Notes: generated from the letters alone by a model not told the origin. Shown: positions 45,736-59,890, numbered from the stretch's first letter. The stretch is DNA of 64,000 bases from Tipula vernalis (GCA_958295665.1 OY282559.1:126951605-127015604); one strand, 5' to 3'. Made by a program: numbers and translations.

Positions 45736-48700
45736 TAATATTATTTAGGAAAAAATTACCCAGCCCTTTTGTTTTAGCGACTGTAGATTCAGCATATCGA
45801 ACAGGTATGGTTATGTATCGCCCAAAAGTATGATAAAGTACTAATGAAGATGATATTAATGTATCTATCTGTCGAATATACTCGTAGGTTCTACCCTACT
45901 TCTTTTGAGGTTAAAATATTCAAATTGTTAATTTTCATTTTAAAAATTAGATTTTTTTGATAATGTAATTATCAAGGGGTTAACTTTATAAACATAGGAT
46001 CGGCAGAGAAAATATGACAATATAATGATATTCACTTCATTAACTAAAATAATAAACAACCGAGTGATCTCTGACAAAGCACGTTCATTTGATCTAATTT
46101 AACTTTCAATGTCAACCGCAATTAAAATATTTTGTTGAATCAAGCGGCAAATGTTTTAGTCTACACACAACCCTAATAGAATTGTGAAAATTTTTGCCAA
46201 TCACTAGTATGTGCCAAATCTCGATCGGTACCACCGAAATTCTTCCATCAAGATCAATACAGAGCTGAAATTTTAACTTTATTAACCTAAATCATCATGA
46301 TTCAGTTTTTGGCAATATTGATTCAATTTTTTGTAAATTACACTTCCAGAGTGGGGCACTATTTACTCCAATCAACACTATCACCTATATGCAACAAACC
46401 ATTTCACGTTATTGTGTCGATAAGCGATTTATTTACTCTGACTATAGCACATAAACGTTGTCGGACCATTTCCATCATTGATATGAGAAAGAAACTAGAG
46501 AATTTTGTTCAACATTTTTGAATTCGCTGGACAACAGATTTCCTCATATCGTTGCCAATTCGCCGTAAGTGGTGTCGCGTCAACGTATTTTTTACTGGAA
46601 TAAAAATTCAATATGTTACAACGCCCACGAATATAAGTCATCCTACAAAATATCTATAAAACTCGCAGTGGTTATAATAATCGATATTATGTCTGAAAAA
46701 CACGTCTCAATACATACCACAATTCTCCATGCCACGAATTCGCTGGGACATATTAATTGACGACAACAAATGGTATAATAATTGCACTTATAAGTTTTAT
46801 AAAGGAAATCTTTTAATAAAAACCTTAAATGAGATAAGTAACAACACAAATTTGCAAAAGCTTTGCGTGCAGTTAACATAAATATTTAAGCTAACATTTC
46901 TTTATTAAATGCGAACAATTCAAAGAATTGTTTTCGTTGTTAAGAAACAACAAAAGCTGAAAATATTTAAACATTCTTTTAGCTTTAAAATATGATTACA
47001 AAACCTAACTGAAATAAAAGCTTTCCCATTTAATAAAAAACAATTGTTTGTTTTTTTTTTGTGTTATTAAATTTTTATAAAATTATTAATAAACAAAATT
47101 GGCTGGAATTTCAAAAATTGTATCAGCAGGTTAATTTAAAAGTTTCCCACACAGTAAATAGAAAAGAATTTACAATGATTTTTTTATATTACCCAAACAC
47201 CAAAAAAACCAAAACGTGTATATAGGGTAAACATAAATTACAACTTTTTTTTTTTTTGGGTTGATAATTACACAAATCCTGTGAGATGATTTTTAATAAA
47301 TTTCGATAAGAAAAAAATATTCGAAAACTTTTTTTTTATTTTTTGGTGTGTTCTCAATTCAAGCTGATATACTATAGGTATAAATTCGGGAAAGAAGAAA
47401 AAACAAAATTGATGATTTTACTTTAGGGATTTTCAACTTTTTCGATTTTTTTTTTACACTGTGTGCTTTTTATTCTTTTCTTTCATACGATATTCATCAG
47501 AATTAAAATTCAATTCAAGAAATTTGTCTAATATATATAGGAGTACGTAAATTTACGTAAGCAGCTATTCAACGTACCTGCGGGAGGATTTACGAACGTT
47601 TGTTGTTTTGTTTAGAATTGTTTGCTGGAATCAATGTAAATTGATGTTGATAAATCTGGTGATGAATATTTATTGGCAATAATTGGGATAATTTATAAAA
47701 TTATATGCATAAGTAAGTTTATTATAGAGAGATAAGGAGAAAATCTTAACTTTAGTCTATGTACCAAGAAATTTATTTTAGTTTGGTAAAAACGTCCTTT
47801 CTTGGAATATGTTTTGACTTTTGTTGCAAAATTCGTTGGCGCAAAATGTTTCATAGAATTGGGGATTGGCAATAAATATAATAGAGGCCTATTTTCAATT
47901 TTATATTGTGTTGTTGGGTAGTTATACATACAATGGTTATTGATAGTATGTATATGGAGTTAATTTATTGTTATTTTTTATGTATTGGTCGTCCTTTTTG
48001 GTTAGCTTTTTTTTTTTTTACATATTCCAAGAATGGTATAAATTCTTACAAAAATATTTTTTGTATACATAATAGAAAAAGATAAAGGATTTCGGCACAA
48101 TATTGTATGTGAAAAAATAACATTGGATTAATTTTTTTCGTATGCTGTACTGTATGTTTCTGTCACATTTTATTTGGGTTCTCTATTTTAGGTTAATCGT
48201 TATAAGTTTTATTTGCTGTTGTTGTTTTGTTTCTGGCAATGTACGGGTACACCATTATACCTAAGAATGAAATGGAACCCCACATGGGAAATAATTTCGA
48301 TTTGTTTTTTTTTTATGAGCATCCATTATAATATTGATTCGATATAATATGATCGTGTGTGTATATTTTGAGAGTAACATACCAATGCATCTGTATCAGT
48401 TACACTTCAACGTCAATCAATATAATTGTAAAACAAATATAGTGTTGAAATAAAAGCTTATATAATCAAAATATCACTCTTTATCTATTGCTTTGTCACA
48501 ATATAAAACTGTTTGTATATTTGGCAAATTTTTATCATTTTACAGACTGGTATCCTTTTTTTGGGATTTTTAAATTTCCTTCGGGCATATTTTGGCTTCT
48601 GTGAAACGTAATACCTTAAATATAAATGTATAACGAACGAGAGGAAACAGGAAACGATAATGTTTTGATTTTGAAAGCTTTGAGCTTTTCTATTTGTAAC

Positions 48701-49919
48701 TTTATCCTTTAGTTTCGTACTAAAACATAATTTTTAATATTTTTGGACGAAAATTTCGTGAAGACATGATACAAAACGAAACGTATCGCTTTAAATTTTC
48801 CTAAAATCAATTTCTTCAAGGCAAAAAACTAAATTTACCTTTTTTTTTGTTGGCTATACTAAAACTGTATCAAATGGAGATAACAGAACGAATTATTTAT
48901 GTGAGTTGAATATAATATTCTATTAAGCAGATATACTTGTATTGGAAATCTATATAAATTACGTCATATACTGTATGTGCAATGTATTTTGTGCATTTTT
49001 TTGGTCTCCTTTAGAGATAAGGAAGAGACATTAATAAGGAACGTGATCTCAAATTTGAAATTATATTTTTTTGTCGCAGCTGAATTAAATTAATTTTATT
49101 GATATTTTATGATTTTTAGAGTGAATTTCAATATATCGTAATATATGGGACACTAAATACATTTCAAGACTAAAAATAAGTGACTTCCTTATAAAAAATA
49201 TGCTTCAGTAAGGTATGGTAAGCAAAGATTTTTGAAAGTTAGCTCCATCTGAAGATTCAGTAAATCTAAAACTAAACCAATTCCTAAAATTTGCGAGGGC
49301 GAATTTTTACTTCAAGCGACGTCAGTTCAAACAAGTTTTCGAGTTGCAACGTGTATTTTTATTAAAAATCATAAACCGTTCCGGAAGCATCAAAAATAGT
49401 GGGATTGAGGTTGGTGCTTTACAATTTTTACTGTCCCTTTTTCCGATAACTTAGAGATCCGAAATATTGCAATATTCTTCGGGATAAGTGACAATGCCAA
49501 TTTATGGAATCGATTGACTTTTTCACAGTTAAAAATTGGAAGTATCATAAAATATTATCATAATATCATAGAAGTATATGACGAGTGCAAAATCAATTTT
49601 TAAGGTTTGATAAGTCAATGCCCATGTAAAAAATACTTTTGATACCACCAAAACCATGACAACTATGTGCCTAAAACTGTGTGGCATAAGGTGAGCCAAA
49701 TATACCAAATATGTCATGTGGCTAACCTAGACCACCCAAGTCAAGGTAAGTACCTACATGCTGAGTACTGATTGGCATTCAGGTGATTAAATATATCAAA
49801 TTTCTGAAGATTACGTTTGGTTCCATTACACAACCATTTGCTTTGTCATAAATGAAAACTTTTCTGAAGGGATTAAATGTAACTTTCGAACACTTTTGTG
49901 ATGTGTAAACAGAAAAACT
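45736..49919. other. Long A/T-rich stretch without recognised genes
   Basis: Only short chance frames on both strands. No tRNA, element termini or clear repeats seen. Confidence 0.5.
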
Positions 49920-52900
49920 TAAAAAATATAAAATATAAAATATAAAATATAAAATATAAAATATAAAATATAAAATATAAAATATAAAATATAAAATATA
50001 AAATATAAAATATAAAATATAAAATATAAAATATAAAATATAAAATATAAAATATAAAATATAAAATATAAAATATAAAATATAAAATATAAAATATAAA
50101 ATATAAAATATAAAATATAAAATATAAAATATAAAATATAAAATATAAAATATAAAATATAAAATATAAAATATAAAATATAAAATATAAAATATAAAAT
50201 ATAAAATATAAAATATAAAATATAAAATATAAAATATAAAATATAAAATATAAAATATAAAATATAAAATATAAAATATAAAATATAAAAATATAAAATA
50301 TAAAATATAAAATATAAAATATAAAATATAAAATATAAAATATAAAATATAAAATATAAAATATAAAATATAAAATATAAAATATAAAATATAAAATATA
50401 AAATATAAAATATAAAATATAAAATATAAAATATAAAATATAAAATATAAAATATAAAATATAAAATATAAAATATAAAATATAAAATATAAAATATAAA
50501 ATATAAAATATAAAATATAAAATATAAAATATAAAATATAAAATATAAAATATAAAATATAAAATATAAAATATAAAATATAAAATATAAAATATAAAAT
50601 ATAAAATATAAAATATAAAATATAAAATATAAAATATAAATATAAAATATAAAATATAAAATATAAAATATAAAATATAAAATATAAAATATAAAATATA
50701 AAATATAAAATATAAAATATAAAATATAAAATATAAAATATAAAATATAAAATATAAAATATAAAATATAAAATATAAAAATATAAAATATAAAATATAA
50801 AATATAAAATATAAAATATAAATATAAAATATAAAATATAAAATATAAAATATAAAATATAAAATATAAAATATAAAATATAAAATATAAAATATAAAAT
50901 ATATAATATAAAATATAAAATATAAAATATAAAATATAAAATATAAAATATAAAATATAAAATATAAAATATAAAATATAAAATATATAATATAAAATAT
51001 AAAATATAAAATATAAAATATAAAATATAAAATATAAAATATAAAATATAAAATATAAAATATAAAATATAAAATATAAAATATAAAATATAAAATATAA
51101 ATATAAAATATAAAATATAAAATATAAAATATAAAATATAAAATATAAAATATAAAATATAAAATATAAAATATAAAATATAAAATATAAAATATAAAAT
51201 ATAAAATATAAAATATAAAATATAAAATATAAAATATAAAATATAAAATATAAAATATAAAATATAAAATATAAAATATAAAATATAAAATATAAAATAT
51301 AAAATATAAAATATAAAATATAAATATAAAATATAAAATATAAAATATAAAATATAAAATATAAAATATAAAATATAAAATATAAAATATAAAATATAAA
51401 ATATAAAATATAAAATATAAAATATAAAATATAAAATATAAAATATAAAATATAAAATATAAAATATAAAATATAAAATATAAAATATAAAATATAAAAT
51501 ATAAAATATAAAATATAAAATATAAAATATAAAATATAAAATATAAAATATAAAATATAAAATATAAAATATAAAATATAAAATATAAAATATAAAATAT
51601 AAAATATAAAATATAAAATATAAAATATAAAATATAAAAATATAAAATATAAAATATAAAATATAAAATATAAAATATAAAATATAAAATATAAAATATA
51701 AAATATAAAATATAAAATATAAAATATAAAATATAAAATATAAAATATAAATATAAAATATAAAATATAAAATATAAAATATAAAATATAAAATATAAAA
51801 TATAAAATATAAATATAAAATATAAATATAAAATATAAAATATAAAATATAAAATATAAAATATAAAATATAAAATATAAAATATAAAATATAAATATAA
51901 AATATAAAATATAAAATATAAAATATAAAATATAAAATATAAAATATAAAATATAAAATATAAAATATAAAATATAAATATAAAATATAAAATATAAAAT
52001 ATAAAATATAAAATATAAAATATAAAATATAAAATATAAAATATAAAATATAAAATATAAAATATAAAATATAAAATATAAAATATAAAATATAAAATAT
52101 AAAATATAAAATATAAAATATAAAATATAAAATATAAAATATAAAATATAAAATATAAAATATAAAATATAAAATATAAAATATAAAATATAAAATATAA
52201 AATATAAAATATAAAATATAAAATATAAAATATAAAATATAAAATATAAAATATAAAATATAAAATATAAAATATAAAATATAAAATATAAAATATAAAA
52301 TATAAAATATAAAATATAAAATATAAAATATAAAATATAAAATATAAAATATAAAATATAAAATATAAAATATAAATATAAAATATAAAATATAAATATA
52401 AAATATAAAATATAAAATATAAAATATAAAATATAAAATATAAAATATAAAATATAAAATATAAAATATAAAATATAAAATATAAAATATAAATATAAAA
52501 TATAAAATATAAAATATAAAATATAAAATATAAAATATAAAATATAAAATATAAAATATAAAATATAAAATATAAAATATAAAATATAAAATATAAAATA
52601 TAAATATAAAATATAAAATATAAAATATAAAATATAAAATATAAAATATAAAATATAAAATATAAAATATAAAATATAAAATATAAAATATAAAATATAA
52701 AATATAAAATATAAAATATAAAATATAAAATATAAAATATAAAATATAAAATATAAAATATAAAATATAAAATATAAAATATAAAATATAAAATATAAAA
52801 TATAAAATATAAAATATAAAATATAAAATATAAAATATAAAATATAAAATATAAAATATAAATATAAAATATAAAATATAAAATATAAAATATAAAATAT

Positions 52901-53000
52901 AAAATAAATATAAAATATAAAATATAAAATATAAAATATAAAATATAAAATATAAAATATAAAATATTAAATATTAAATATTAAATATAAAATATAAAAT
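49920..53000. repeat. TATAAAA heptamer array 1
   Basis: About 3.1 kb of near-perfect TATAAAA repeats (roughly 440 copies) with scattered 6-mer, 8-mer and ATATAATA variants. Because 7 is not a multiple of 3, all frames are open and give long Phe-Tyr-Ile-Leu peptides, which are not genes. The right edge degrades into ATATTAAAT units. Confidence 0.97.
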
Positions 53001-53077
53001 ATAAATACGTAAAATATCAAATGTTGTAAGGTGTTGATGTGAACAATTAGTTGAAAAATGGGGGGGAACTGGTGGCG

Positions 53078-53176
53078 AGAAAATCTCAGCCTCTAAAAAC
53101 ATACAAATTAACAACTGTAACTTGCGGTGCAGATATGTTACAGTTATAACTTTTGTGTGTTTTTAGAGGCTGAGAT
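53078..53176. repeat. Hairpin element, copy 1
   Basis: Outer arms ATCTCAGCCTCTAAAAACA and TGTTTTTAGAGGCTGAGAT are perfect inverted repeats; inner arms AACTGTAAC/GTTACAGTT add a second stem. In this copy the LINE insertion lies right after the right arm. Confidence 0.85.
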
Positions 53177-53455
53177 GACTTCTGCAGAAGCTGCTTGGAC
53201 GAAGAGAAGGAAGAGACGTTGGTCCACTTCCTTTGCTCGTGTCCAGCATTGGCTCTCAGAAGGCACAAACACTTAGGTAAGTTCAGGATGGACTGCCTCT
53301 CGGATCTCGAAAACATTAAAGTGCGGGACGTCTTACGCTACATAAGTAGCTCGAAATGGTTCCAATAGGGGTAAAAGGGGATACATCCTGTGGTACACAA
53401 TGGACCGTCACCGGTCTAAGTGTGCGTAAGCAGCCACTCCAACCTAACCTAACCT
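53177..53455 (+). mobile_element. 5'-truncated LINE tail with AACCT repeats and 12-bp TSD
   Basis: 279 bp, flanked by AGAGGCTGAGAT at 53165-53176 and 53456-53467. The duplicated block at 57.07 kb has the same site with one copy and no insertion. The sequence encodes the C-terminal Cys-His motif of a LINE ORF2 (CRSC ... HFLCSCPAL, then RYISSSKWF and a stop), and ends CCTAACCTAACCT. The pre-tail words resemble those of the minus-strand LINE at 22.6 kb, so both are probably one family. Confidence 0.9.
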
Positions 53456-53506
53456 AGAGGCTGAGATCTCTCTCCAAAACATTCTCTGATTTAGTAATAT
53501 CAGCAC

Positions 53507-53862
53507 TTATAGCAAATTTGTGGGTTTTGAATCGCAATATAATATCCCATTGTGATGATTAAATCGTTGTTCCATAGCTAACAATATATCGGTTAATGAT
53601 AACTCACTTGTGATTCGACAAGAACCATCGAACAAATATCGAACGTTGGTAATGATGCTGTCTTGCTTTGTTGGTGCGTAATGTGGTAAATAATAACCAT
53701 CCTTGTCCTCGGCGTTGATTCCTTGATTTGTGATCTCTCTCATATGTTCCAACTCCTCGTATTCGCTTCAATTTCAAAAATCGCTCTTTTGTCACACTTG
53801 ATTTGTTACCTAGGTAGAGATGAGTCACCTGCATTCGGTTTAAAAGCCAGTTTTACAATAAT
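53507..53862 (-). pseudogene. BEL/Pao RT fragment, copy 1
   Basis: Minus strand: EHMREITNQGINAEDKDGYY, LPHYAPTKQDSIITNVRYLF, DGSCRITSELSLTDIL. This is the BEL/Pao RT entry (YYLPHHAV.K....+.R+VFDGS......SLND.L). A second frame gives the preceding RFLKLKRI block, so a frame change lies near 53755. Cut by the gap on the right. Confidence 0.85.
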
Positions 53863-54062
53863 NNNNNNNNNNNNNNNNNNNNNNNNNNNNNNNNNNNNNN
53901 NNNNNNNNNNNNNNNNNNNNNNNNNNNNNNNNNNNNNNNNNNNNNNNNNNNNNNNNNNNNNNNNNNNNNNNNNNNNNNNNNNNNNNNNNNNNNNNNNNNN
54001 NNNNNNNNNNNNNNNNNNNNNNNNNNNNNNNNNNNNNNNNNNNNNNNNNNNNNNNNNNNNNN
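53863..54062. other. Assembly gap, 200 N
   Basis: Exactly 200 N, so probably a placeholder of unknown real size. It joins the duplicated block to the second heptamer array. Confidence 0.99.
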
Positions 54063-56911
54063 AAAATATAAAATATAAAATATAAAATATAAAATATAAA
54101 ATATAAAATATAAAATATAAAATATAAAATATAAAATATAAAAATATAAATATAAAATATAAAATATAAAATATAAAATATAAAATATAAAATATAAAAT
54201 ATAAAATATAAAAATATAAAATATAAAATATAAAATATAAATATAAAATATAAAATATAAAATATAAAATATAAAATATAAAATATAAATATAAAATATA
54301 AAATATAAAATATAAAATATAAAATATAAAATATAAAATATAAAATATAAAATATAAAATATAAAATATAAAATATAAAATATAAAATATAAAATATAAA
54401 AATATAAAATATAAAATATAAAATATAAAATATAAAATATAAAATATAAATATAAAATATAAAATATAAAATATAAAATATAAAATATAAAATATAAAAT
54501 ATAAAATATAAAATATAAAATATAAAATATAAAATATAAAATATAAAATATAAAATATAAAATATAAAATATAAAATATAAAATATAAATATAAAATATA
54601 AAATATAAAATATAAAATATAAAATATAAAATATAAAATATAAAATATAAAATATAAAATATAAAATATAAAATATAAAATATAAAATATAAAATATAAA
54701 ATATAAAATATAAAATATAAAATATAAAATATAAAATATAAAATATAAAATATAAAATATAAAATATAAAATATAAAATATAAAATATAAAATATAAAAT
54801 ATAAAATATAAAATATAAAATATAAAATATAAAATATAAAATATAAAATATAAAATATAAAATATAAAATATAAAATATAAAATATAAATATAAAATATA
54901 AAATATAAAATATAAAATATAAAATATAAAATATAAAATATAAAATATAAAATATAAAATATAAAATATAAAATATAAAATATAAAATATAAAATATAAA
55001 ATATAAAATATAAAATATAAAATATAAAATATAAAATATAAAATATAAATATAAAATATAAAATATAAAATATAAAATATAAAATATAAAATATAAAATA
55101 TAAAATATAAAATATAAAATATAAAATATAAAATATAAAATATAAAATATAAAATATAAAATATAAAAATATAAAATATAAAATATAAAATATAAAATAT
55201 AAATATAAAATATAAAATATAAAAATATAAAATATAAAATATAAAATATAAAATATAAAATATAAAATATAAAATATAAAATATAAATATAAAATATAAA
55301 ATAATATAAAAAATATAAATATAAAATATAAAATATAAAATATTAAATATAAAATATAAAATATAAAATATAAAATATAAAATATTAAATATTAAATATA
55401 AAATATAAAATATAAAATATAAAATATAAAATATAAAATATAAAATATAAAATATAAAATATAAAACATAAATATAAAATATAAAATATAAAATATAAAA
55501 TATAAAATATAAAATATAAAATATAAATATAAAATATAAAATATAAAATATAAAATATAAAATATAAAATATAAAATATAAAATATAAAATATAAAATAT
55601 AAAATATAAAATATAAAATATAAAATATAAAATATAAAATATAAAATATAAAATATAAAATATAAAATATAAAATATAAAATATAAAATATAAATATAAA
55701 ATATAAAATATAAAATATAAAATATAAAATATAAAATATAAAATATAAAATATAAAATATAAATATAAAATATAAAATATAAAATATAAAATATAAAATA
55801 TAAAATATAAATATAAAATATAAAATATAAAATATAAAATATAAAATATAAAATATAAAATATAAAATATAAAATATAAAATATAAAATATAAAATATAA
55901 AATATAAAATATAAAATATAAAATATAAAATATAAAATATAAAATATAAAATATAAAATATAAAATATAAATATAAAATATAAAATATAAAATATAAAAT
56001 ATAAAATATAAAAATATAAAATATAAAATATAAAATATAAAATATAAAATATAAAATATAAATATAAAATATAAAATATAAAATATAAAATATAAAATAT
56101 AAAATATAAAAATATAAAATATAAATATAAAATATAAAATATAAAATATAAAATATAAAATATAAATATAAAATATAAAATATAAAATATAAAATATAAA
56201 ATATAAAATATAAAATATAAAATATAAAATATAAAATATAAAATATAAAATATAAAATATAAAATATAAAATATAAAATATAAAATATAAAATATAAAAT
56301 ATAAAATATAAAATATAAAATATAAAATATAAATATAAAATATAAAATATAAAATATAAAATATAAAATATAAAATATAAAATATAAAATATAAAATATA
56401 AAATATAAAATATAAAATATAAAATATAAAATATAAAAATATAAAAACATAAAATATAAAATATAAAATATAAAATATAAAATATAAATATAAATATAAA
56501 TATAAAATATAAAATATAAAATATAAAATATAAAATATAAAATATAATATAAATATAAAATATAAAATATAAAATATAAAATATAAAATATAAAAATATA
56601 AAATATAAAATATAAAATATAAAATATAAAATATAAAATATAAAATATAAAATATAAAATATAAAATATAAAATATAAAATATAAAATATAAAATATAAA
56701 ATATAAAATATAAAATATAAATATAAAATATAAAATATAAAATATAAAATATAAATATAAAATATAAAATATAAAATATAAAATATAAAATATAAAATAT
56801 AAAATATAAAATATAAAATATAAATATAAATATAAATATAAAATATAAATATAAATATAAAATATAAAAATATAAAATATAAAATATAAAACATAAAATA
56901 TAAAATTTAAA
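54063..56911. repeat. TATAAAA heptamer array 2
   Basis: About 2.85 kb of the same heptamer in the same orientation as array 1, with more irregular units near 55300-55390 and 56440-56560. The two very long open frames on the minus strand are artefacts of the repeat. Confidence 0.97.
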
Positions 56912-57479
56912 TACGTAAAATATCAAATGTTGTAAGGTATTTGTTGATGGGAACAATTAGTTGAAAAATGGGGGGAAAATGGTGGCGAGAAAATCTCAGC
57001 CTCTAAAAACATACAAATTAACAACTGTAACTTGCGGTGCAGATATGTTACAGTTATAACTTTTGTGTTTTTAGAGGCTGAGATCTCTCTCCAAAACATT
57101 CTCTGATTTAGTAATATCAGCACTTATAGCAAATTTGTGTTTTTTGAATCGCAATATAATATCGCATTGTGATGATTAAATCGTTGGTCCATAGCTACCA
57201 ATGTATCGGTTAATGATAACTCACTTGTGATTCGACAAGAACCATCGAACAAATATCGAACGTTGGTAATGATGCTGTCTTGCTTTGTTGGTGCGTAATG
57301 TGGTAAAAAATAACCATCCTTGCCCTCGGCGTTGATTTCTTGATTTGTAATCTCTCTCATATATTCCAACTCCTCGTATTCGCTTCAATTTCAAAAATCG
57401 CTCTTTTGTCACACTTGATTTGTTACCTAGGTAGAGATGAGTTACCTGCATTCGGTTTAAAAGCCCGTTTTACAATAAT
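56912..57479. repeat. Duplicated block, copy 2
   Basis: Second copy of 53003-53862 without the LINE insertion; it continues uninterrupted into more BEL/Pao sequence on the right. Confidence 0.93.
56991..57084. repeat. Hairpin element, copy 2
   Basis: The intact form of the hairpin: 19-bp perfect outer arms and inner AACTGTAAC/GTTACAGTT stem, about 94 bp in total. It interrupts or abuts the end of BEL/Pao coding sequence. Confidence 0.85.
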
Positions 57480-58345
57480 CCGCATAGTGTCATCCCCTTT
57501 TACATTCTCGATGTCTTGTTCAAATAAGCTGTCCCGTAATTAGACGTAATGTTTGATCTACGTTGAATTCTTAATTTCAATTGGTAACATTTGAATTTTT
57601 GTGATTAACTCCTGAAACTAAATATCCTAAAACATGTCTACCTTTCTTGATTGGCAAAACTTAGGATCAGATAATTCCTCTTCCATCGCTTTAGTTTGGC
57701 TTAGTTTAAAGGAACCCGCAGGCAACACTAATGCATGGTTCCAACCTTATTTCTCGGCTTGAATTGAATTGTCGCATATCCTCCAATTAACATGCTATAT
57801 GTTGCCAAGCTTGAAATGGAAATCTGCACACTTCTTTTGGGCAGGTTCAGTTGATGGAAAAATCTTGCATCGATAAATGAATTTTGTAAACCACTGCCCA
57901 AGACCATCTTTCACTCTAAGCATTGCAGAATTAGCAGAATTTCCTAATTTGCGGGTTCTGTACGTCACTTGACTCAAAATGTAGCAAATGTTGATGTCGT
58001 CACTTACATTTGAAACACCTCATACTCTTTTACACATAAAAGCCATATGGCGTGCTCCCAAGCAAGTAAAACATAACTCTTTTTGCTGCTATGAATCCTC
58101 GTCGAGCTGGCACATTTATTTGCTTAAACCAATCACATGGATATAACGCATGATTATTGTTACTTCTAGCTTTGGAAATGGTATACCGTGTGATTGCAAA
58201 GCCCAATATTTGTTTGTATCTTCATCGCATTTTTGAAGTAATAGGTGAATTAACCAACAGTCCCGTGTTCCGCTTCTACACTTAGCGCCTTTATTCCTCT
58301 TAAAATTCCATCCATTGTATCAGCCTTGAACTTTTATTTTAAAAA
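57085..58345 (-). pseudogene. BEL/Pao gag-protease-RT remnant
   Basis: Minus strand, right to left. The gag end has CWLIHLLLQKCDEDTNKYW and GIPFPKLE (about 58280-58190). A zinc knuckle CFTCLGARHMAFMC (about 58080-58035) is followed by a stop and a degraded second Cys-His cluster. Then the protease entry AMLRVKDGLGQWFTKFI (about 57920), a pre-RT segment IVKRAFKPNAG and RFLKLKRI, and the RT entry LPHYAPTKQDSIITNVRYLF (about 57310-57250), ending near 57085 at the hairpin. Multiple frame changes. A different copy from the element at 3.25-7.44 kb. Confidence 0.83.
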
Positions 58346-59250
58346 TTAAGCTTAAGGCTTCGAGTTCAAATATTTATCGATCTATGGAAAAATAGTCAAA
58401 TTTAAACTAAAGCGAAAAGCTGGTTTCTGCAATATGAAGCGGAATAATTACTGTATCTCTGTGTAAATTATTATTAGCCATAGTTTTAATTATTTAAAAC
58501 AAGAAAGAATTCAAAATTTCTTTTGATTTCATACACGACCAACAATTTGTAGCCATAACCAGCATTACAGGAACATTTTTACTCACGGTCGTTAACATAA
58601 AAATTAAGAAAAAAATATGTTTTTTTTCCCAGATTTATGTAATTTTAAAATGAAAAAAACTAACAAACCAATATAAACCGATATTCTTCGTTTGAAAAAT
58701 TACGATTTATGTTTTCAAGAAAATACTACTTTCACGAACGGTGTCATCTGTTAGAAAACATCACCTGCCACATGATGCCGCTAGTTGTCACTACTAATAT
58801 AATAGAAAACAGTGTCGAAGCTAGGTGTCAATACTATGTACTAATAATTTTTCTTATAATAAGCGCGTTCCATTGGAGTGTCTACTGGTAACTACTAATA
58901 CTTAACTGATGGTGTAGTTGTTAGAAGTAGTTACGCATAAAATTTATGGTTCAGGGGTCTTAGTTTCATAAATTCTAATAGATGGCTCTATACCAATTTT
59001 AGTTGTCATTTTTTAACTTCATCCAACCAAAATGTGCCTTTTTCGCTCACTTGATAAATGCATCGATTTTCAAAATAATGTTAATTTAGTTTGAAACTTG
59101 TTTGTATTTTAGTTTGAAACATTTTCATACAACGTACTTGGCATTCTTTGAAAAAATTTAGTAAATTATTTAGTTAGAATTTCAATTTACTGAAGTAATA
59201 AAAATATATTTTGGTTGGATTAGCATTAAAAACAAATAATTTTTGTTTAT
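58346..59250. other. A/T-rich stretch, nothing recognised
   Basis: No gene. A 17-bp word CTAGTTGTCACTACTAA near 58781 recurs inverted near 60225. Confidence 0.5.
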
Positions 59251-59627
59251 AAATGTTAGGTTTTGTCGGTACTTAACCAGATAATTATTTTTTACGAAGG
59301 TAGAAATTATCGAGAAATTTTGCCAGTTTCAGTTTCGATCTGAGTGAGAGTAACGAAAAATTTTATTTTTTTACCAGTCAATCTCATCAGGCTATAGCGA
59401 CTGAAAATGCTAATTACACTTTAAATTACTTTACTCTATATATAGAGAGTAATCTAAAGTGTAATTAGCATTTTCAGTCGCTATAGCCTGATGAGATTTA
59501 CTGGTAAAAAAATAAAATTTTTTGTTATTCTCACTCAGATCGAAAGAGAAACTGGCAAAATTTCTCGATAATTTCTCCCTTCGTAAAAAATAATTATTTG
59601 GTCAAGTACCGACAAAACCTAACATTT
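59251..59627. repeat. Long palindrome, arms of about 188 bp
   Basis: Two inverted arms meet at CTCTATATATAGAG (centre 59440/59441). They match almost without gaps out to AAATGTTAGG on the left and CCTAACATTT on the right. Landmarks are ATTATCGAGAAATTTTGCCA, CTCATCAGGCTATAGCGACT and AATGCTAATTACACTTTA. No coding capacity. Palindromic MITE or foldback element. Confidence 0.93.
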
Positions 59628-59737
59628 CAAAACAGAAATCGTATTTATGCGTTAAATAAAATTCAATTGAAATTTATTAAGAGTTTAATATGTGTGTTTG
59701 CATATAATTCGCTAATACTTAACTACACGTTTGTTTT

Positions 59738-59890
59738 CTATATATAGAGAGTAATCTAAAGTGTAATTATCATTTTCAGTCGCTATAGCCTGATGAGATT
59801 GACTGGTAAAAAAATTAAATTTTTCGTTATTCTCACTCAGATCGAAACTGAAACTGGCAAAATTTCTCGATAATTTCTCCCTTCGTAAAA
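59738..59890. repeat. Extra copy of palindrome right arm
   Basis: Repeats the right arm from CTATATATAGAGAG through CCCTTCGTAAAA in direct orientation, with few differences. It has no partner arm on its own left. Confidence 0.9.

Larger units (their letters stand above)
53003..53862. repeat. Duplicated block, copy 1
   Basis: Matches 56910-57479 closely, from the heptamer edge through the hairpin and into BEL/Pao RT coding sequence. It differs by a few substitutions, small indels and a 279-bp LINE insertion (53177-53455). It is cut off by the assembly gap. Confidence 0.93.

Noticed and set aside
46297..46521. Plus-strand 74-codon frame
   Set aside because: No recognisable domain, A/T-rich composition, no partner exon or element context.
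55385..56956. Open minus-strand frames of 500 or more codons
   Set aside because: They are translations of the TATAAAA heptamer, open in every frame by construction, giving repeating Phe-Tyr-Ile-Leu peptides.
49920..57480. CRISPR-like array
   Set aside because: Simple heptamer satellite without spacers, in a eukaryotic context.
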